Below are positions 1 through 10,765 of a stretch of 64,000 bases of DNA, piece by piece (position 1 is the first letter of the stretch; each line of letters opens with the position of its first letter). Both the position numbers and the translations under genes were made by a program. The notes beneath the pieces are model-generated. The model was not told where the DNA came from, did no database searches, and saw only the letters and a program-made list of their open reading frames with translations. Source of the stretch: Pelomyxa schiedti (lineage: Eukaryota > Evosea > Pelobiontida > Pelomyxidae); NCBI GenBank assembly GCA_020536535.1, contig JAHLWZ010000489.1:839-64838 (forward strand), read 5' to 3'.

Positions 1-2453
1 TGGAGCACCTCCCCTGGGAGTGCTGCGTATCTGGCTGTTGCGAACCCGCCTCCGCCTCCGTGGTTGCCTGTGGTGTGCTCGCCACCGCCGCCTCCTGCGC
101 CCCATGCCTTGAGTGTCAATATAACTTCTGTGTGGGAGTTAGAGAAATGAAGGATCTCGCAGGGGGTAAGCCTTCAAAGGATATCGGGGACTGGGCAGAG
201 TGGCCTGACACATTCACAACAAGCCCTGATTCACCCTTGGCATCCCGAGCTTGCATTGGCACCACACAGGTGATTACTTTGCCAGGGTTGCTCATAACAA
301 CATCAGTGCATGACACACCTTCAAAAATGAGTCTGAATGAGGAATCATTTTCAATACCATTGACAAGGACTGCAAGATGATCAGTTGTTGTTCCGAATCC
401 TGACCCACTGACTGTGATTCTACCTCCGGCAGGAACTTTTGTGACACTTGTTATCTGAGGTCCTGAGTGTTGTGTAACAGACCAGTTTAATGAAAGGAAA
501 AGAGAACCTTTGAGAAACGAAACCAATGACTCAAAGTCAAAGCTGGGAGGGGAACAACCAGAGTAAGAAAAGAGTGGGGTGTGCTCATGCATTGTTGGAA
601 CTCCCAACACAGTCATCGTGACACCAAGGTTGGTTCCAACGCCGGATGGGACAGAACAAGTGAGAGTGCTCCCAGGATCTGCCAAATTGATTTTTGTGCA
701 TGGCTTTTGGTCAAGGACTACAGTGATATCCTGGTTTGTTGCTGTTGGGCACCATGTCCCTGAAATGGTGGCCGTTCCTCCTTCTGTTCCAACTCGTGAA
801 ATACTTGTGATAATCGGATCTGTTTTTAGAGGATGAGTAAATATCAATGACGACGGGGTACTACTGCAAGAAATGAAGCATAGGCTTGAGATGGCGGACT
901 TGACTTTCAAAATGTCAGATGTACTTGTGGTCACTAGTTCAGTGGCGTTTGGTAAAAGATCCTCTTTGCTCAGTGACACAACCTGCCACGTGTGTTAGAG
1001 TGTAGTTATTGGAATTCCAACAACCTTGAGGACAGCCGGTATCTTGGAAGAGCGCTCCACTATTTGGTGTTGGTTGCCTTTTTCCACCGTCAATTGGAAT
1101 TTCTTCTGGTAGAATTCAATATGTCTCATTGCCGAGTTCACACACTCCCTCTGCTTCGCCAGTCCCTCCACTTCCAAAGAGCATCAAAGGAAGATGTGGT
1201 GGGGAGAGTTATGCGTACACTTTTGTGTGCTGATTGTCTTTGATTCCAAGATTAGATACTCTTCTCGCTTTTGCAACAGACTTATTACTTCGCTGAATTC
1301 TTTGTGAATTGACTCTTCAAACCTTCCATGAACCTAGTAATACGTTAGGTTGCGGTAAAAAAAAACAGGGATTAAACAAAATTACAAATTCATTGACTCA
1401 CTTCTAGGATAGATCTTGATACAAAGTCAATTGAGGTGAGGGACTCTGTCAGAGGGGCACCCATGTTTCTCAGGGTTTTGATGAACTCTACAGTTTCATT
1501 TTTCTTTTTTTCACAGTGTTCCTCCAGAGAAATAATGTTGTGACCCTTATTATAGAAAATTAATTTTCTTTCCGGACGGTAAAACATGTACCTTGTGATT
1601 TAGAGAGAAGGCACAACTGGTGCACACAAAAACGTTATCAGTGAGACAGAACAGCCTGAGTTTCTTTTTGTGAGTAGAGCACACATCTTCAATAGGTGAA
1701 TCTTCAAAAATCGATAAGTAGCAAAAACGACATACAACTTGGACAAGGGGTCGTTGCAGCTGACAGTTGAGTTTTGGTGTGTTTTGAAAGCCAAGGAAGG
1801 AAGTGGGCCTTTCCCCAGCATGACTCACACAGGTAAGTTCCGGAACCTGATAATTTGGTGCACTGCTCACACTGGTAATTTGCAGTCTCGCCACAGGTCA
1901 CGCATTTGTGCTCTTCCCCTACTGCTGAGTTTTTCCCTGGTTTTAGTGTTACATTACGCCAAACCGATAAAGCGAGACACCCAGTACACGCACCTATGGC
2001 GGTGCCACGCCCACTATCGTCCGCATGACTCAATGGCGATCCACACGCGTAAGAATCGTCATCGGTGGTGGTGGGTGGCATCACTACTACCCTGTGGTCT
2101 GCCTTGCATACACAACACACCGCGACCACCGCGGCCTCCTCCGCCGCGTCCCGGCGGCCTCCCCCTGTCCCTGTGTCCCGTGTCCTGGGTTCCTCTGCAG
2201 CCCTTTGTGCCGCTACCGGCCGCTTGCGTGCGGCTGCTGGGATCCCCCTGCGGAACGTAGTGACGGCCCCGCAGCACCCCCCGCACACCCCGATCCGGTG
2301 CCCGCACCCCCCTGTCGTCACGACTCCCCTGCCTCCCCTGTTGCCCCTTGGTTCTGCCATGCGTTCCCCGCACACGCTGCACGCCACCACCTGCAACAAA
2401 CCATCTTCATCACCGTTGTCCACCTGTTGCTGTGGCACAGTTACCCCAGCCAT
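1..2453 (-). CDS. B-box / coiled-coil / TIG-domain protein (3' end off window)
   Basis: Start ATG at 2451-2453. The N-terminus has RING-like Cys/His pairs (CSVCGERM, then CGHRIGVCGGCC). Next comes a first B-box (CVTCG...CEQC...CESC) and a second one around 1590-1700 (CSTHKKKLRLFC, then CTSC and LNHK joined to GHN). A coiled-coil B-box C-terminal region follows (about 1000-1400), then at least two TIG/IPT Ig-like folds (PIITSISRVGTEGGTATISG; PQITSVTKVPAGGRITVSGS). Near the left edge, after a frame change that implies an intron, the frame reads LTLKAWGAGGGGG, a glycine-rich domain. Introns read with confidence: 1702-1735 (34 nt, GTATGT..AAG) and 1546-1591; further ones lie near 1180-1220, 1330-1400 and 980-1020. 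The layout is TRIM-like, but TIG folds replace the usual filamin or SPRY end. It is probably a cytosolic scaffold or ubiquitin-linked protein; ligase activity is inference. Confidence 0.75.
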
Positions 2454-2524
2454 CAAAGTGGAAATTTATGGGAAAACAGAAATTTGGTGTTGGAAATTAT
2501 TAGGGCTTCTTTATAATATGGTAT

Positions 2525-3303
2525 TTAGGGGTGAAGTGTAGCTACGGCGTTCGCAACCACTACTACGCCTGATAGTGCCACGGCGCCGGCTACGCTGGCT
2601 GCTCGTTTGCCCCACTTGCCCCATGAATCCACAACGTGCTTGCTGGGTACTGTGCACTTGCTCCCAACAAGAACGAGCTGCCGGCAGCATGACCACACCT
2701 GCCGTGTATGGTGTTAGTTGGTACTAAATGTGTAAACGGGAATGCCTCACTGGCTTGAGATAGGTAGCTCCAACTACGTCGACTGTTGCGTAGCCTTTGT
2801 GACCGTAGCACGAGGCTTCTTTGGAAACTAGGAGTGGTTGGAATCGAGCACCGCATGACGAGCATACTGCCGGCTCTGTCAACTGCAGCAAATGTTGAGT
2901 ATTCCGCGGAGATTTGACATATACTGTACCTTGTAAGCGAGCTTGTAACTTTCGATCTGGTATTCGGCAGGGTCCACTGTGACTCTCTGGTCAAACAAAT
3001 GTTTCCAGACAACTGGTGATTCGCTGAGCTGGTTATTGCTAAGCAACCAGGAAAAGAGTGAGAAAAGCGTACAGAATGAAGCTTTCTGCAGGTGACACCA
3101 AGTCGGCATACCGCAACCGCATCACAAAACATCATAACATGTATCAAGACATTCTCTGGAAGTTCGTCCAAACTCATCAAGGTTGACGAGTCAACTTCCA
3201 CCCATTGGTTTAATTCAGAGTCAACGCTGGAGCGAAGTGTATTTACAGAAGAAATATCCGTGTAATCGTCTATCCAACTGTGGAAAGTATTTAGACTTGT
3301 CAT
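2525..3303 (-). CDS. F-box protein with C-terminal Cys-rich zinc-binding region
   Basis: Start at 3301-3303. After about 40 residues comes an F-box (LDELPENVLIHVMMFC, DAVAVCRLGVTCRKLHS, then after a 44-nt GTACGC..CCAG intron LSESPVVWKHLFDQRV), which would dock on Skp1 in an SCF ubiquitin ligase. After a second intron the protein continues with CSSCGARF...CYGHKG. After a third (GTGAGG..GGCAG) it reads VWSCCRQLVLVGSKC. The C..C...C..H and CC...C pattern suggests zinc binding and possibly the substrate-recruiting part. The predicted end has a hydrophobic stretch (GAVALSGVVVVANAVA). It lies only about 70 bp upstream of the B-box gene on the same strand. The F-box is solid; the substrate is unknown. 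Confidence 0.7.
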
Positions 3304-3386
3304 ACAATAAATATTTCACTGAGCACTTTTGACACAAGAAGTTTTCACAGTATCGAGGAGAAACGGTTATTTTGGGATCGTCAGGG

Positions 3387-4107
3387 CTATTGAAGAATCA
3401 GTGCACGCTTTAGAAAAGGGGAAATCCACTTGGAAGGTCTCATTGCGCTGCCCTCTATTGGTACAAAGTGCTGTGTAAGGTTTTGTGCCGCAGTTGGATA
3501 GTAGTGTGTGATAATGGCTGAAACATTGGAGGACGGATCTCTTTTAGTTGTGGTGCTTGCAGGTGGAGTTTGAGGTGCTTGCACTGAGTTGTTATCCGAC
3601 GGAGTAGGCGGGCCTATGGTCACCGTTCCTTTACTTCCTGTGGAAATGGTGCTTGCTGGTTGTCCCAGTGATTGTAACTGTACAGTTTCTGGGGAACAGC
3701 GCAATTCGCCCATAGCTTTTCCAATGCACGATGAATGAACTACTCGTCCGCATACGCGACAGATAAAATAGTAACGTGTAGAATTAACCTAACTTCAAAA
3801 ATCAAAACTCCTACAACCAAAAGAGGGAGATGAGAACCTCCTCTTCGCTAGCGTCTTTCGCACAAGCGCTGAACAGAGGCCGAGCACACGCCCCACAATT
3901 AACACCGCTGTGCGACCACCGCTCCACGACGTCGCCGTTGCTCGCGTAGCGTCGCTGATACTCGCACGTCGTCCCAGACCCACCAAACGCCTCCGCAGCA
4001 GTCTTGCCGGTAGTCATCTCCGCACCCCCTCTCGCATCTTCAGATCCAGTACTCGCGTCGGTCTTCGACTTATGGTTGCCGTAGCCTTCCTTCCGCTTGT
4101 TGATCAT
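3387..4107 (-). CDS. Small zinc-finger protein, function unknown
   Basis: Start ATG at 4105-4107. The first exon encodes a basic, Gly/Ser/Thr-rich N-terminus (MINKRKEG...) followed by NCGACARPLFSAC. A phase-0 intron of about 49 nt (GTTCTC..GTTAG, about 3770-3820) joins it to VNSTRYYFICRVCGRVVHSS with a following Cys (C-x2-C...H-x2-C). The tail is Ser/Thr/Pro-rich and ends LILQ. The paired CxxC and HxxC groups look like a PHD/LIM-type zinc finger split across two exons. I do not recognise the family. It is encoded between the two F-box genes, all on the minus strand. Confidence 0.55.
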
Positions 4108-4236
4108 TTTTCTTTCTTTTTTTATGGTGAAGCTTCACTTCACCGAACCCAATCAATCACAAGCCAAGGATACAGCCGTTCCCTGGCCGCACCAACTTGT
4201 TGGTTGGTTTAATTGGGGTTTGGATGAGTCACCAAG

Positions 4237-5824
4237 TCACTCGTCCTCAGCGTCACCACAACCGTCCCCGTGCTCCTCCTCCTCAGGATCTTCTTCTTCT
4301 TCACCGCCTTGGTTCTCGTCTGGGTCACGGAGATACCCAAAGGCCATGTGTCCCACACAATCATTCCAGTTGTCAAGGAACCCCTGGTCATGGATGGGAT
4401 CCCCAGTCTGCGTTGGTACCATAAGTTCTTGTTGTTGTTGTTCACTTCCACGTCCACCACGTCCGCGTCGCTTGTTCTTCTTCTTCTTGTTGGTGACAAT
4501 TACATTGCGTGAGCTGAACAGTATTTGCTTTGGGTCGAGGGTTGTGGGCGTGATGGAGTTGTTGAGCCACTTGTCAAACAGGGAGGGGTCTTCCTCTATG
4601 TGCGCTTCCTCCTCTTTCCAGCAGAAGTGTGGCCGAACCTGCGCGGGATGAGGATTGGGAATTTAATTGATTGGGCAGGCATTGGGGATAGGGATAGGGA
4701 AAATGAAATCACCTTTCTTGTTGAAGTCCGGATGCTAGGTGATGTGAATGTGAAGCTGTTTGGTTCCTCGGCACCACTGTGGGGTTGTGGTTGTAGCCGT
4801 AGAATGTTTCTCTGTACTTCGCTCAACCCAAAGGTGACCAAATGTGCAAATGAGTGCGAAACACGGCATAGACTACGTATTTCACACCTACTATCTACTG
4901 AACCGACATAGGTACCCTCGTAGACAGAGGTAAACCTTGATTTCCATAAAACAAGCAAGTGGAAAGGAGGTAATATGCATGTACCTTCCATCCTTGAGCA
5001 TGAATATACCGAAAGTGGCCCGCTCTTCAAAAGAAGTAAGGTAATGAGATGCGTTTAAAGCAAAAATGCAGGATACGTCTCCTCGGCAAAACCCTATTCA
5101 ATACTCTAAGTTTGAGGTTTTTATTCACATGGCACACCGTGGCAAGGGCCTGTATATCCCGGAACTGGGAGTAGATCTGCGGAGGAGAGCTGCTCAATTG
5201 GACCCCACCATAACTCACTCCAGTCAGGAGAGGGTTGTAATATGGTCCTTGAGTAACCTTCTCTACGGAGAGCCGTAAGATACAAAAACAACATAGAAAA
5301 GTACCTATCAGAGGAAACTGGAAAGCAATCTGTTATAGTGGACGAGTAATGAATGGCAAGATAAGGGTCTGTTTTCCCGGGGAAAAAAGTGAACCAAGAA
5401 TCCGAAGGTACAAAAGCACTGGTACCTTTGAATATGATATGGCTGTCCCACTCAACAATGGCCACTTGTTTTGCAGGAAGACTTGCACAAGCCATCAATT
5501 CTATCAGCAGTTGCACCCACCCATCCTTTCCCAGTAAAAAGTTAAAACCGAAAACGTCCCTGCCGGTCCCTCCCTATCCCATAACTCGAACTCACGTGTG
5601 GGTGCACACACCTTTGGGTCCGCATATCCGCGGCCCGTTGTGGTTGCAGTTGCGGCTCCGTCGCCGGCACTCGGCAGCCCGTTGGTCGCCATCACCATGT
5701 TGCGTGCCACTACCTGGCTTACACGACGCCACAGGCGGCACACGTGGGCACATGCCCAAACAAGTGTTTCGCTATCGCACTCCTGCACGATCTTGCCAAC
5801 AACGTGCTCGGGAAGCGTGGACAT
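4237..5824 (-). CDS. F-box protein with acidic C-terminus
   Basis: Start ATG at 5822-5824 immediately opens an F-box (MSTLPEHVVGKIVQEC, then ETLVWACAHVCRLWRRVSQ), a probable Skp1-binding SCF subunit. Later exons are read through several introns. The central region is WD/beta-rich looking (EWDSHIIFK, RATFGIFMLKDGRFTSVYEG) but I could not name the fold. The 3' part is clear: RTSTRK joins VRPHFCWKEEEA across an intron of about 70-75 nt, then a Lys/Arg/Gly-rich patch (NKKKKNKRRGRGGRG), a Gln run, and an acidic tail ending GDAEDE. Exon borders between 5000 and 5600 are ambiguous: two intron solutions keep frame. It is closely followed, in tandem, by EMC3 upstream. Confidence 0.6.
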
Positions 5825-5950
5825 GTTTTGTTTGTTTCGCGCGTGCCTTTCCACCAACCAAAAGGTGCGGAATTGATGGCGAAGAGTTGTTCGGGGAATG
5901 GAAAATCATTGAATGTGAAATGGGGGGTGATTGGGCTTGTTTTGTTTGGC

Positions 5951-7012
5951 TCAGCTTTTGGTGGGTAGTAGCTTGGAGATCATTCTGAGTTCGATGTCAG
6001 AGAGATCCCACGAGTGTGCGACCAGCTCGATGTTCTCCTTCTCGGCAGTGAATGACTTTGCCATGTCCTGCCTGGCCATTGCTGGGCCGCCAGGCTGCGG
6101 TGGCACCCCAGGGACCAGCGCCACGTTGCCTGGGAACCGCGTGGATGGTGACTGTGGCTGCGGTGCAGCGCCGGCAGTTGGTGATGTTGTTGGCATGGAG
6201 CCCGACGTGGAGGAGGGTGCTGTGGTTGGTGCTGGTGCTGGTGCGCCCATTGCCATGGGCGGCGGTGCCTCGGACCCCAGCACGAGGGATGTGATGCCGC
6301 GAAGCCCGAACAGGGTTAGGAAGTACCATGAGTGAGAGCTGACGTAGGAAACATCCAGGGAAGCTAGTTCTATCCCCCTTTGGAGCATCACCTTGAATCT
6401 GTGTTTGTTCGTGAGTGTTGCAATGTATGTTGGAGTTTTGGAGGGAAGGGACCTCTGGGTGAGTGGGAAAGGGAGCTTCAAAACTAGAAATCCACTGAAG
6501 AAAAAGGAGACCCAAGACATAAGCAGCAGCTGCGGAACCATCATTGTCACGTTATTCTTCATCATATCCATCATCGAGTTTTGATCAAGCATTGCCGGCA
6601 TTCCGGGAAGAGAAGGTATGGACGGCGTGCTATTAGTGTTCTTGGCGCTATTTTCTGCAGCAATTACAGCGGGCTGAGCCAGTATACCGCCGTTGGAGGA
6701 GCAAAAATAGGCCTTACGCTGCCGGAAAGCACTCAGAGGCAAAAAGCAGCTCCTGGTGTGCAGTTTGTTTGCTCTCATGAGAGTGTGTCCCTGTGTTTAT
6801 GTTAAATACCCCATTAAAGTCAATGGTATGTATTAAGACATCATCGGTACTTGGTATAGCAGCACCGGGGTGGCCGGTCTCGGTTTTGACGCCGTCAACC
6901 GGAAGATGAAGTGTTTGAGTATGGTCGTAATGAACACGACAGCAGCAATGGATACAAGCACCCAGTTGCGGATGCTACTGTCCAACACCAATGCTCCCCC
7001 GTCACCCCACAT
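5951..7012 (-). CDS. EMC3: ER membrane protein complex subunit 3 (EMC3/TMEM111)
   Basis: EMC3 is a core membrane subunit of the ER membrane complex, which inserts tail-anchored and multipass proteins into the ER. It belongs to the YidC/Oxa1/Get1 superfamily. Exon 1 (7012 to about 6851) gives the first TM (LDSSIRNWVLVSIAAVVF). A GTACCG..ACAG intron leads to the conserved LMRANK region. The diagnostic block follows: MMDMMKNNVTMMVPQLLLMS, WVSFFFSGFLVLKLPFPLTQ, then across a GTCCCT..CACAG intron RFKVMLQRGIELASLDVSYV and SSHSWYFLTLFGLRGI. Unusual features are a long Pro/Ala/Thr/Gln-rich insert (about 6080-6290) before the conserved-looking C-terminal helix and a longer loop after TM1, making it about 330 residues versus about 260 usual. 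It is divergent from CSN5. Confidence 0.93.
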
Positions 7013-7200
7013 CACTGTGAATACCTCAGATTAATTACCGGAAGTGATCTTCGCCCAGCTCTCAATTGGCACTTTGACAAAGTCTACAATGAAGTGAAAC
7101 CCCTGCGCGCATGCCAAACATACGGGTGCGATGGTTTTGATGATACCACCATAGGAATCTCAAAACGTTAAAAAAAACAAAAAAAAAGCAACAGGCAAAG
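7013..7200. promoter_or_regulatory. Shared intergenic region between divergent EMC3 and CSN5
   Basis: 188 bp separate the two divergent start codons, so this must hold both 5' leaders and both promoters. The last 35 bp before the CSN5 ATG are A-rich with CAA/AACA repeats, a leader style shared by several genes in the window. No TATA element is evident. Confidence 0.45.
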
Positions 7201-8662
7201 ATGTCGACCGAAGACGCACGTCGCCGTTGGGAGATGGAGAACAACATACAGACTATATCTACTGCTACTCCGGCGGTGGTGTCTGTCGCAAATCCGGCGG
7301 TGGCTACATCTGATGCACCCGACGATGGTATATACAAGTACGACAACGCTGCTGTTACTGCCCAGATCAACGCTAAGCCTTGGGCTCGCGAGTAAGTGTG
7401 CTACTGCAGAGTGTTTATTTTTTTTTAACCATTTTGTACGAATCATGTTAGCCCCCACTACTTTAAACAAGTCAAGATGAGCGCAATTGCTCTTCTGAAG
7501 ATGGTTATGCACGCTCGTGCCGGAGGAACTATTGAAGTGATGGGTCTCATGTTGGGAAAAGTACAAGGAAATACCATGATTGTTATGGTACCGCTTCGTT
7601 GTGCCGTACCCAACTTAACTGTGGCAGGACTCTTTTGCCCTCCCTGTTGAAGGAACAGAGACCAGAGTCAATGCCGGTTTCGCAGCCAATGAGTATATGG
7701 TTGACTACATCAATGTCATTCACCAAGTATGATTCATAAGCATTAAACATGAATCACCTCACTCTTACCAGGTTGGCCGCATGGAGAACGCCATTGGGTG
7801 GTACCACAGTCACCCTGGATATGGTTGTTGGCTCTCAGGCATTGATGTTTCCACACAACTCACTTATCAGCAATACCAGGAACCATGGCTTGCTGTTGTG
7901 GTGCGTTTCACTTAACCGACTGTTCGTAATCTGACTCTTGGCAGGTTGACCCAACAAGGACGATATCTGCAGGGAAGGTGGAAATAGGAGCATTCCGAAC
8001 ATACCCTTCAGATTACAAAGCCCCGGATGAGGGTCCAAGCCAGTACCAGTCTATCCCCCTTGCCAAAATTGAAGACTTCGGTGTTCATTGCAAAGCGTAT
8101 GCGAAAGCCGAAATGGTTTTATGTAATTAACTATTCCTAAGATACTACCCTGTTCCTATTCAGTACTTCAAGTCATCTCTGGATTCTCATTTGCTGGATC
8201 TATTGTGGCACAAGTACTGGGTCAGCACACTGTCCTCATCTTCCATTCTCACGGTAAGAATTGATTCATTATTTGTTCTCTGTCCTGACTCTACACAGAA
8301 TGCCACCTACATCTCTGGGCAACTCGCCGACTTGGCCGATAAACTTGAGCAAGCCGAAATACAAATTAACCAAGGTCGCCATCACCCAATGCTCCATGGG
8401 CCAACTGCAGCATCAATGCCCGGTGCGGACACCAAGACCAAGAAGGAAGACTCTCAGCTCGGGAAGCTCACAAAAGACTGGTACGGTGCTCCCCTCCTAG
8501 CAAGTCTAACCCAGTACCAGTGCCAAGACCGCCATAGAGCACGTGAACGGCATAATGTCACAAATCATGAAGGACATGCTGTTCAACCCCACCACAGCCA
8601 TATCGACCACAACAACTGCCTCCACAACAACCGCCTCCAGCGCCGCCATACAAAGGCTGTAA
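7201..8662 (+). CDS. CSN5: COP9 signalosome subunit 5 (JAMM deneddylase)
   Basis: CSN5 is the zinc metallo-isopeptidase of the COP9 signalosome; it removes NEDD8 from cullins. Exons: 7201-7391, 7452-7587, 7628-7726, 7772-7900, 7945-8096, 8142-8253, 8299-8480 and 8521-8662. They sum to 1143 nt (380 residues plus stop), all with GT-AG introns of 40-60 nt. Spliced motifs: [36 protein letters not shown], and the complete JAMM site (the Glu in [18 protein letters not shown] with both His, Ser and Asp). The C-terminal helices include [18 protein letters not shown] and [14 protein letters not shown], ending in a Thr/Ala-rich tail. All catalytic residues are present. RBX1, the RING subunit of the complexes it regulates, is encoded 3 kb downstream. 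Confidence 0.96.
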
Positions 8663-8818
8663 GTTCTCATAGGACCAACCCACTGAGGTTACCCAACAAG
8701 AAATCAAATTTTCACTATTTCTTTTTTCTTTGTCCCACCAATTTGATTGTAAATCCTGCACTGAGGCGTTTGTGGCGTAGTGGGACGCACTGCTTCTAAT
8801 GTTGTAGGGATACTAGGA

Positions 8819-8851
8819 GATCTAGAATTTAGATTTTTCTAAATTCGATCT
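8819..8851. repeat. Imperfect palindrome downstream of CSN5
   Basis: GAATTTAG (8825-8832) and CTAAATTC (8839-8846) are perfect inverted arms around a 6-nt T-rich loop. They are extended by AGATC/GATCT at the outer edges with a 2-nt bulge. It lies in the 329-bp gap between CSN5 and the next plus-strand gene. It may act in 3'-end formation or as a binding site. Confidence 0.5.
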
Positions 8852-8875
8852 GTTCCGAGTGGATCAACTGCGCAA

Positions 8876-8936
8876 GGTATTACACGGTATTACAATCTCC
8901 CCAAAGGGGAAAACAAGGGTATTACCAGGTATTACA
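8876..8936. promoter_or_regulatory. Four phased GGTATTAC elements upstream of the 8992 gene
   Basis: GGTATTAC begins at 8876, 8886, 8918 and 8928. Each pair is spaced exactly 10 bp, one helical turn. The pairs flank a small palindrome (TCCCCAAAGGGGA, about 8898-8910). The last copy ends about 55 bp before the ATG at 8992. This looks like a symmetric operator for a dimeric or tetrameric factor; no factor is known to me. Confidence 0.45.
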
Positions 8937-8991
8937 CTGTGCCGGTGCTTATAAACGTTACTTTGATTAACAAAATACTAAAAAACCGCTA

Positions 8992-9472
8992 ATGAGTCTT
9001 AAGGATGTACTGGGGTTGTTGTTCAGAAGGACAAATAAGACCAGGGAAGTGGCGTGGGAAGCAGAGCTGCCAATACCTCTCTGGATATATATTCCAAATA
9101 CTGAGAGGCACTATGGTGCTGTTGAAATGTCACCACACCGTCTCAGATTGCCACACCAATCTAGGGAACCAGGACAAAAGGAAACTATCAACACAGTGTG
9201 GAAAAGCAAAGACAAGCTGACGCTTGGTTCTGGGTCTTGCCCATATACTGAGTGTGTCGAACTCGCTGCAAATTGCCACTTGAGAAAAGGTTGAATGGTC
9301 TTGCGCTGAATGTATTGAATCACTAACAATTTGCATGATAGACCCCAGTGGTGAGAAATTCTACTTAGTGAACGAAACCAAGCACAACTACCCTCCATAT
9401 CGCCTGAGGCTGGTGTATCTTGTGGAAGGAAAATTACAGCTGTCTGACATCATCCTAATCACAAGTCACTAA
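8992..9472 (+). CDS. Unrecognised protein, possible small beta-rich domain
   Basis: Exons 8992-9289 and 9342-9472 sum to 429 nt (142 residues plus stop); the intron is GTTGAA..GATAG. The protein has LPIPLWIYIP early on, then a Cys pair around SGSCPYTECVELAANCHLRK. Across the splice it reads DPSGEKFYLVNETKHNYPPY, then RLRLVYLVEGKLQLSDIILI, ending SH. The open frame, exon arithmetic and smooth joining of the second exon make it credible as a gene. The pattern is reminiscent of compact DNA-binding beta folds, but I do not recognise a family. It is convergent with the minus-strand gene at 9559, with only 86 bp between stops. Confidence 0.6.
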
Positions 9473-9558
9473 CTCTGTCCACATCAGTATCAAGTCTTTA
9501 ATAGACATTTCAAAATACCCATCCCTCCCTTTTTTTTAGTTGTACCTCACTAAATACA

Positions 9559-10536
9559 TCACAATCCACGGGGGAGAGTTGGTTCCATCACAAACTTGAA
9601 GGAGCAGTCCTGGCAGCACATGTTCACAGCTGGATACAATGGTTGTGATGTGTCCACGTGGTCGAAGCTCACAAGTAGTTTCATGTTCCTGAACACATCA
9701 ACGTGGCCCCACTGCTTGTTTGCAGCCTCAAACGTCAGCAGGAACGAGAACTGGTCTGTTTCCCTCACTGGTGCGGCGTCTGTGACTCCCTTAGAGATGA
9801 CTCCATGTAATCTGGTCTCTACCCGTGCACTAAAGAATGCCAAGCCAAATGACTTGACCCCACGATAACACAGAGTGGAACAGTTGATTGGGTAGTAGTC
9901 ACCACCTCCACTCGTCTCAGAATCGAGTTCAATTCCAATGAGTGATGTGCTGGCTCCAAGTCCGACCTGTGTGCTCCAACATTAGGAAGAAAATCGAAAT
10001 TTTAAGAAAGTTTGAGGTTCGAGAGAAGGAGTAGCTATTAATACAAACCTGGCACCCACCCCTGAATTTGGCCACGTCAAAGGCCCAGTACACTTTCTTG
10101 TTGGTGCGTGATATTTCCTGAAGGGATGGTTCCAGCCATGCTATTCTCCCTCCAACAGTACTCCCACACCCGCCTTTAAGTGAATAAGTCCACTGTGGTG
10201 TGTCATCGGTCACTGTGATTCCCTTCCCTATTATCTGCCACGTTCCTCTCCAATACACTGATATGTCCCCTGAAGACAAGTATAGAAAAGTCAGAAGTAT
10301 AAAATGCAAAGAGCAAGCCACACACCGAGCAGGAATTCTAAGATGATTCTTGCCACAGACAAAGGCACAGCGAGTGTGCAGGTTGGTGACGACGACATCA
10401 TCATCATGACACTGTGTGCACCAGCCCTCTCGTGCCACCCTGCCAAAAACGCAACTGACTGTCGTTGCTTGAATGAGTACTTGGGGGTAGTGGTGGATGT
10501 GATGGGGTTCATTGGTCGTTGGTGTTCCTCAGTCAT
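9559..10536 (-). CDS. Unrecognised protein, weakly SPRY-like C-terminus
   Basis: Exons 10536-10326, 10269-10049 and 9966-9559 sum to 840 nt (279 residues plus stop). The N-terminus (MTEEHQRPMNPITS) is followed by a Met/Ser-rich patch and then VARIILEFLLGDISVYWRGT, which is continuous across intron 1. Further on are KVYWAFDVAKFRGGCQ joined to VGLGASTSLIGIELDS, a beta-rich stretch ending with LLVSFDHVDTSQPLYPAVNM, and several Cys (CCQDCSF). The last strand pattern recalls the end of SPRY/B30.2 domains, but the match is weak and I leave it unnamed. It shares a 229-bp divergent intergenic region with the secreted-protein gene at 10766. Confidence 0.6.
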
Positions 10537-10765
10537 TGCCTCGCTTTACCCGTGACTCACACGTGTTTTTCTGGTTTTTCCTAGAACCCAAGAATCAATC
10601 AGTGGGATTCGCATCACGCAAGGCATTGCTCATCATTGTGTGTCGCGGTTCGCTACTTCTCTTGATGTATGAGCCTCCTGCACTGGGCAGTTTCGTTTGA
10701 TCAATCGTCGTCATCTTCTTCGGCGAATCCATCGACGATTACTTAAGGTAAGATACATCAACTGG
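10537..10765. promoter_or_regulatory. Divergent intergenic region, 9559 gene and 10766 gene
   Basis: 229 bp between opposed start codons. The plus-strand frame stays open upstream of 10766 but has no ATG, only TTG, so I placed the start at 10766. I see no clear core promoter element. Confidence 0.35.

Noticed and set aside
8876..8936. GGTATTAC cluster as a CRISPR-like array
   Set aside because: Units are only 8-9 bp with 10-bp period and no spacers; the genome is eukaryotic.
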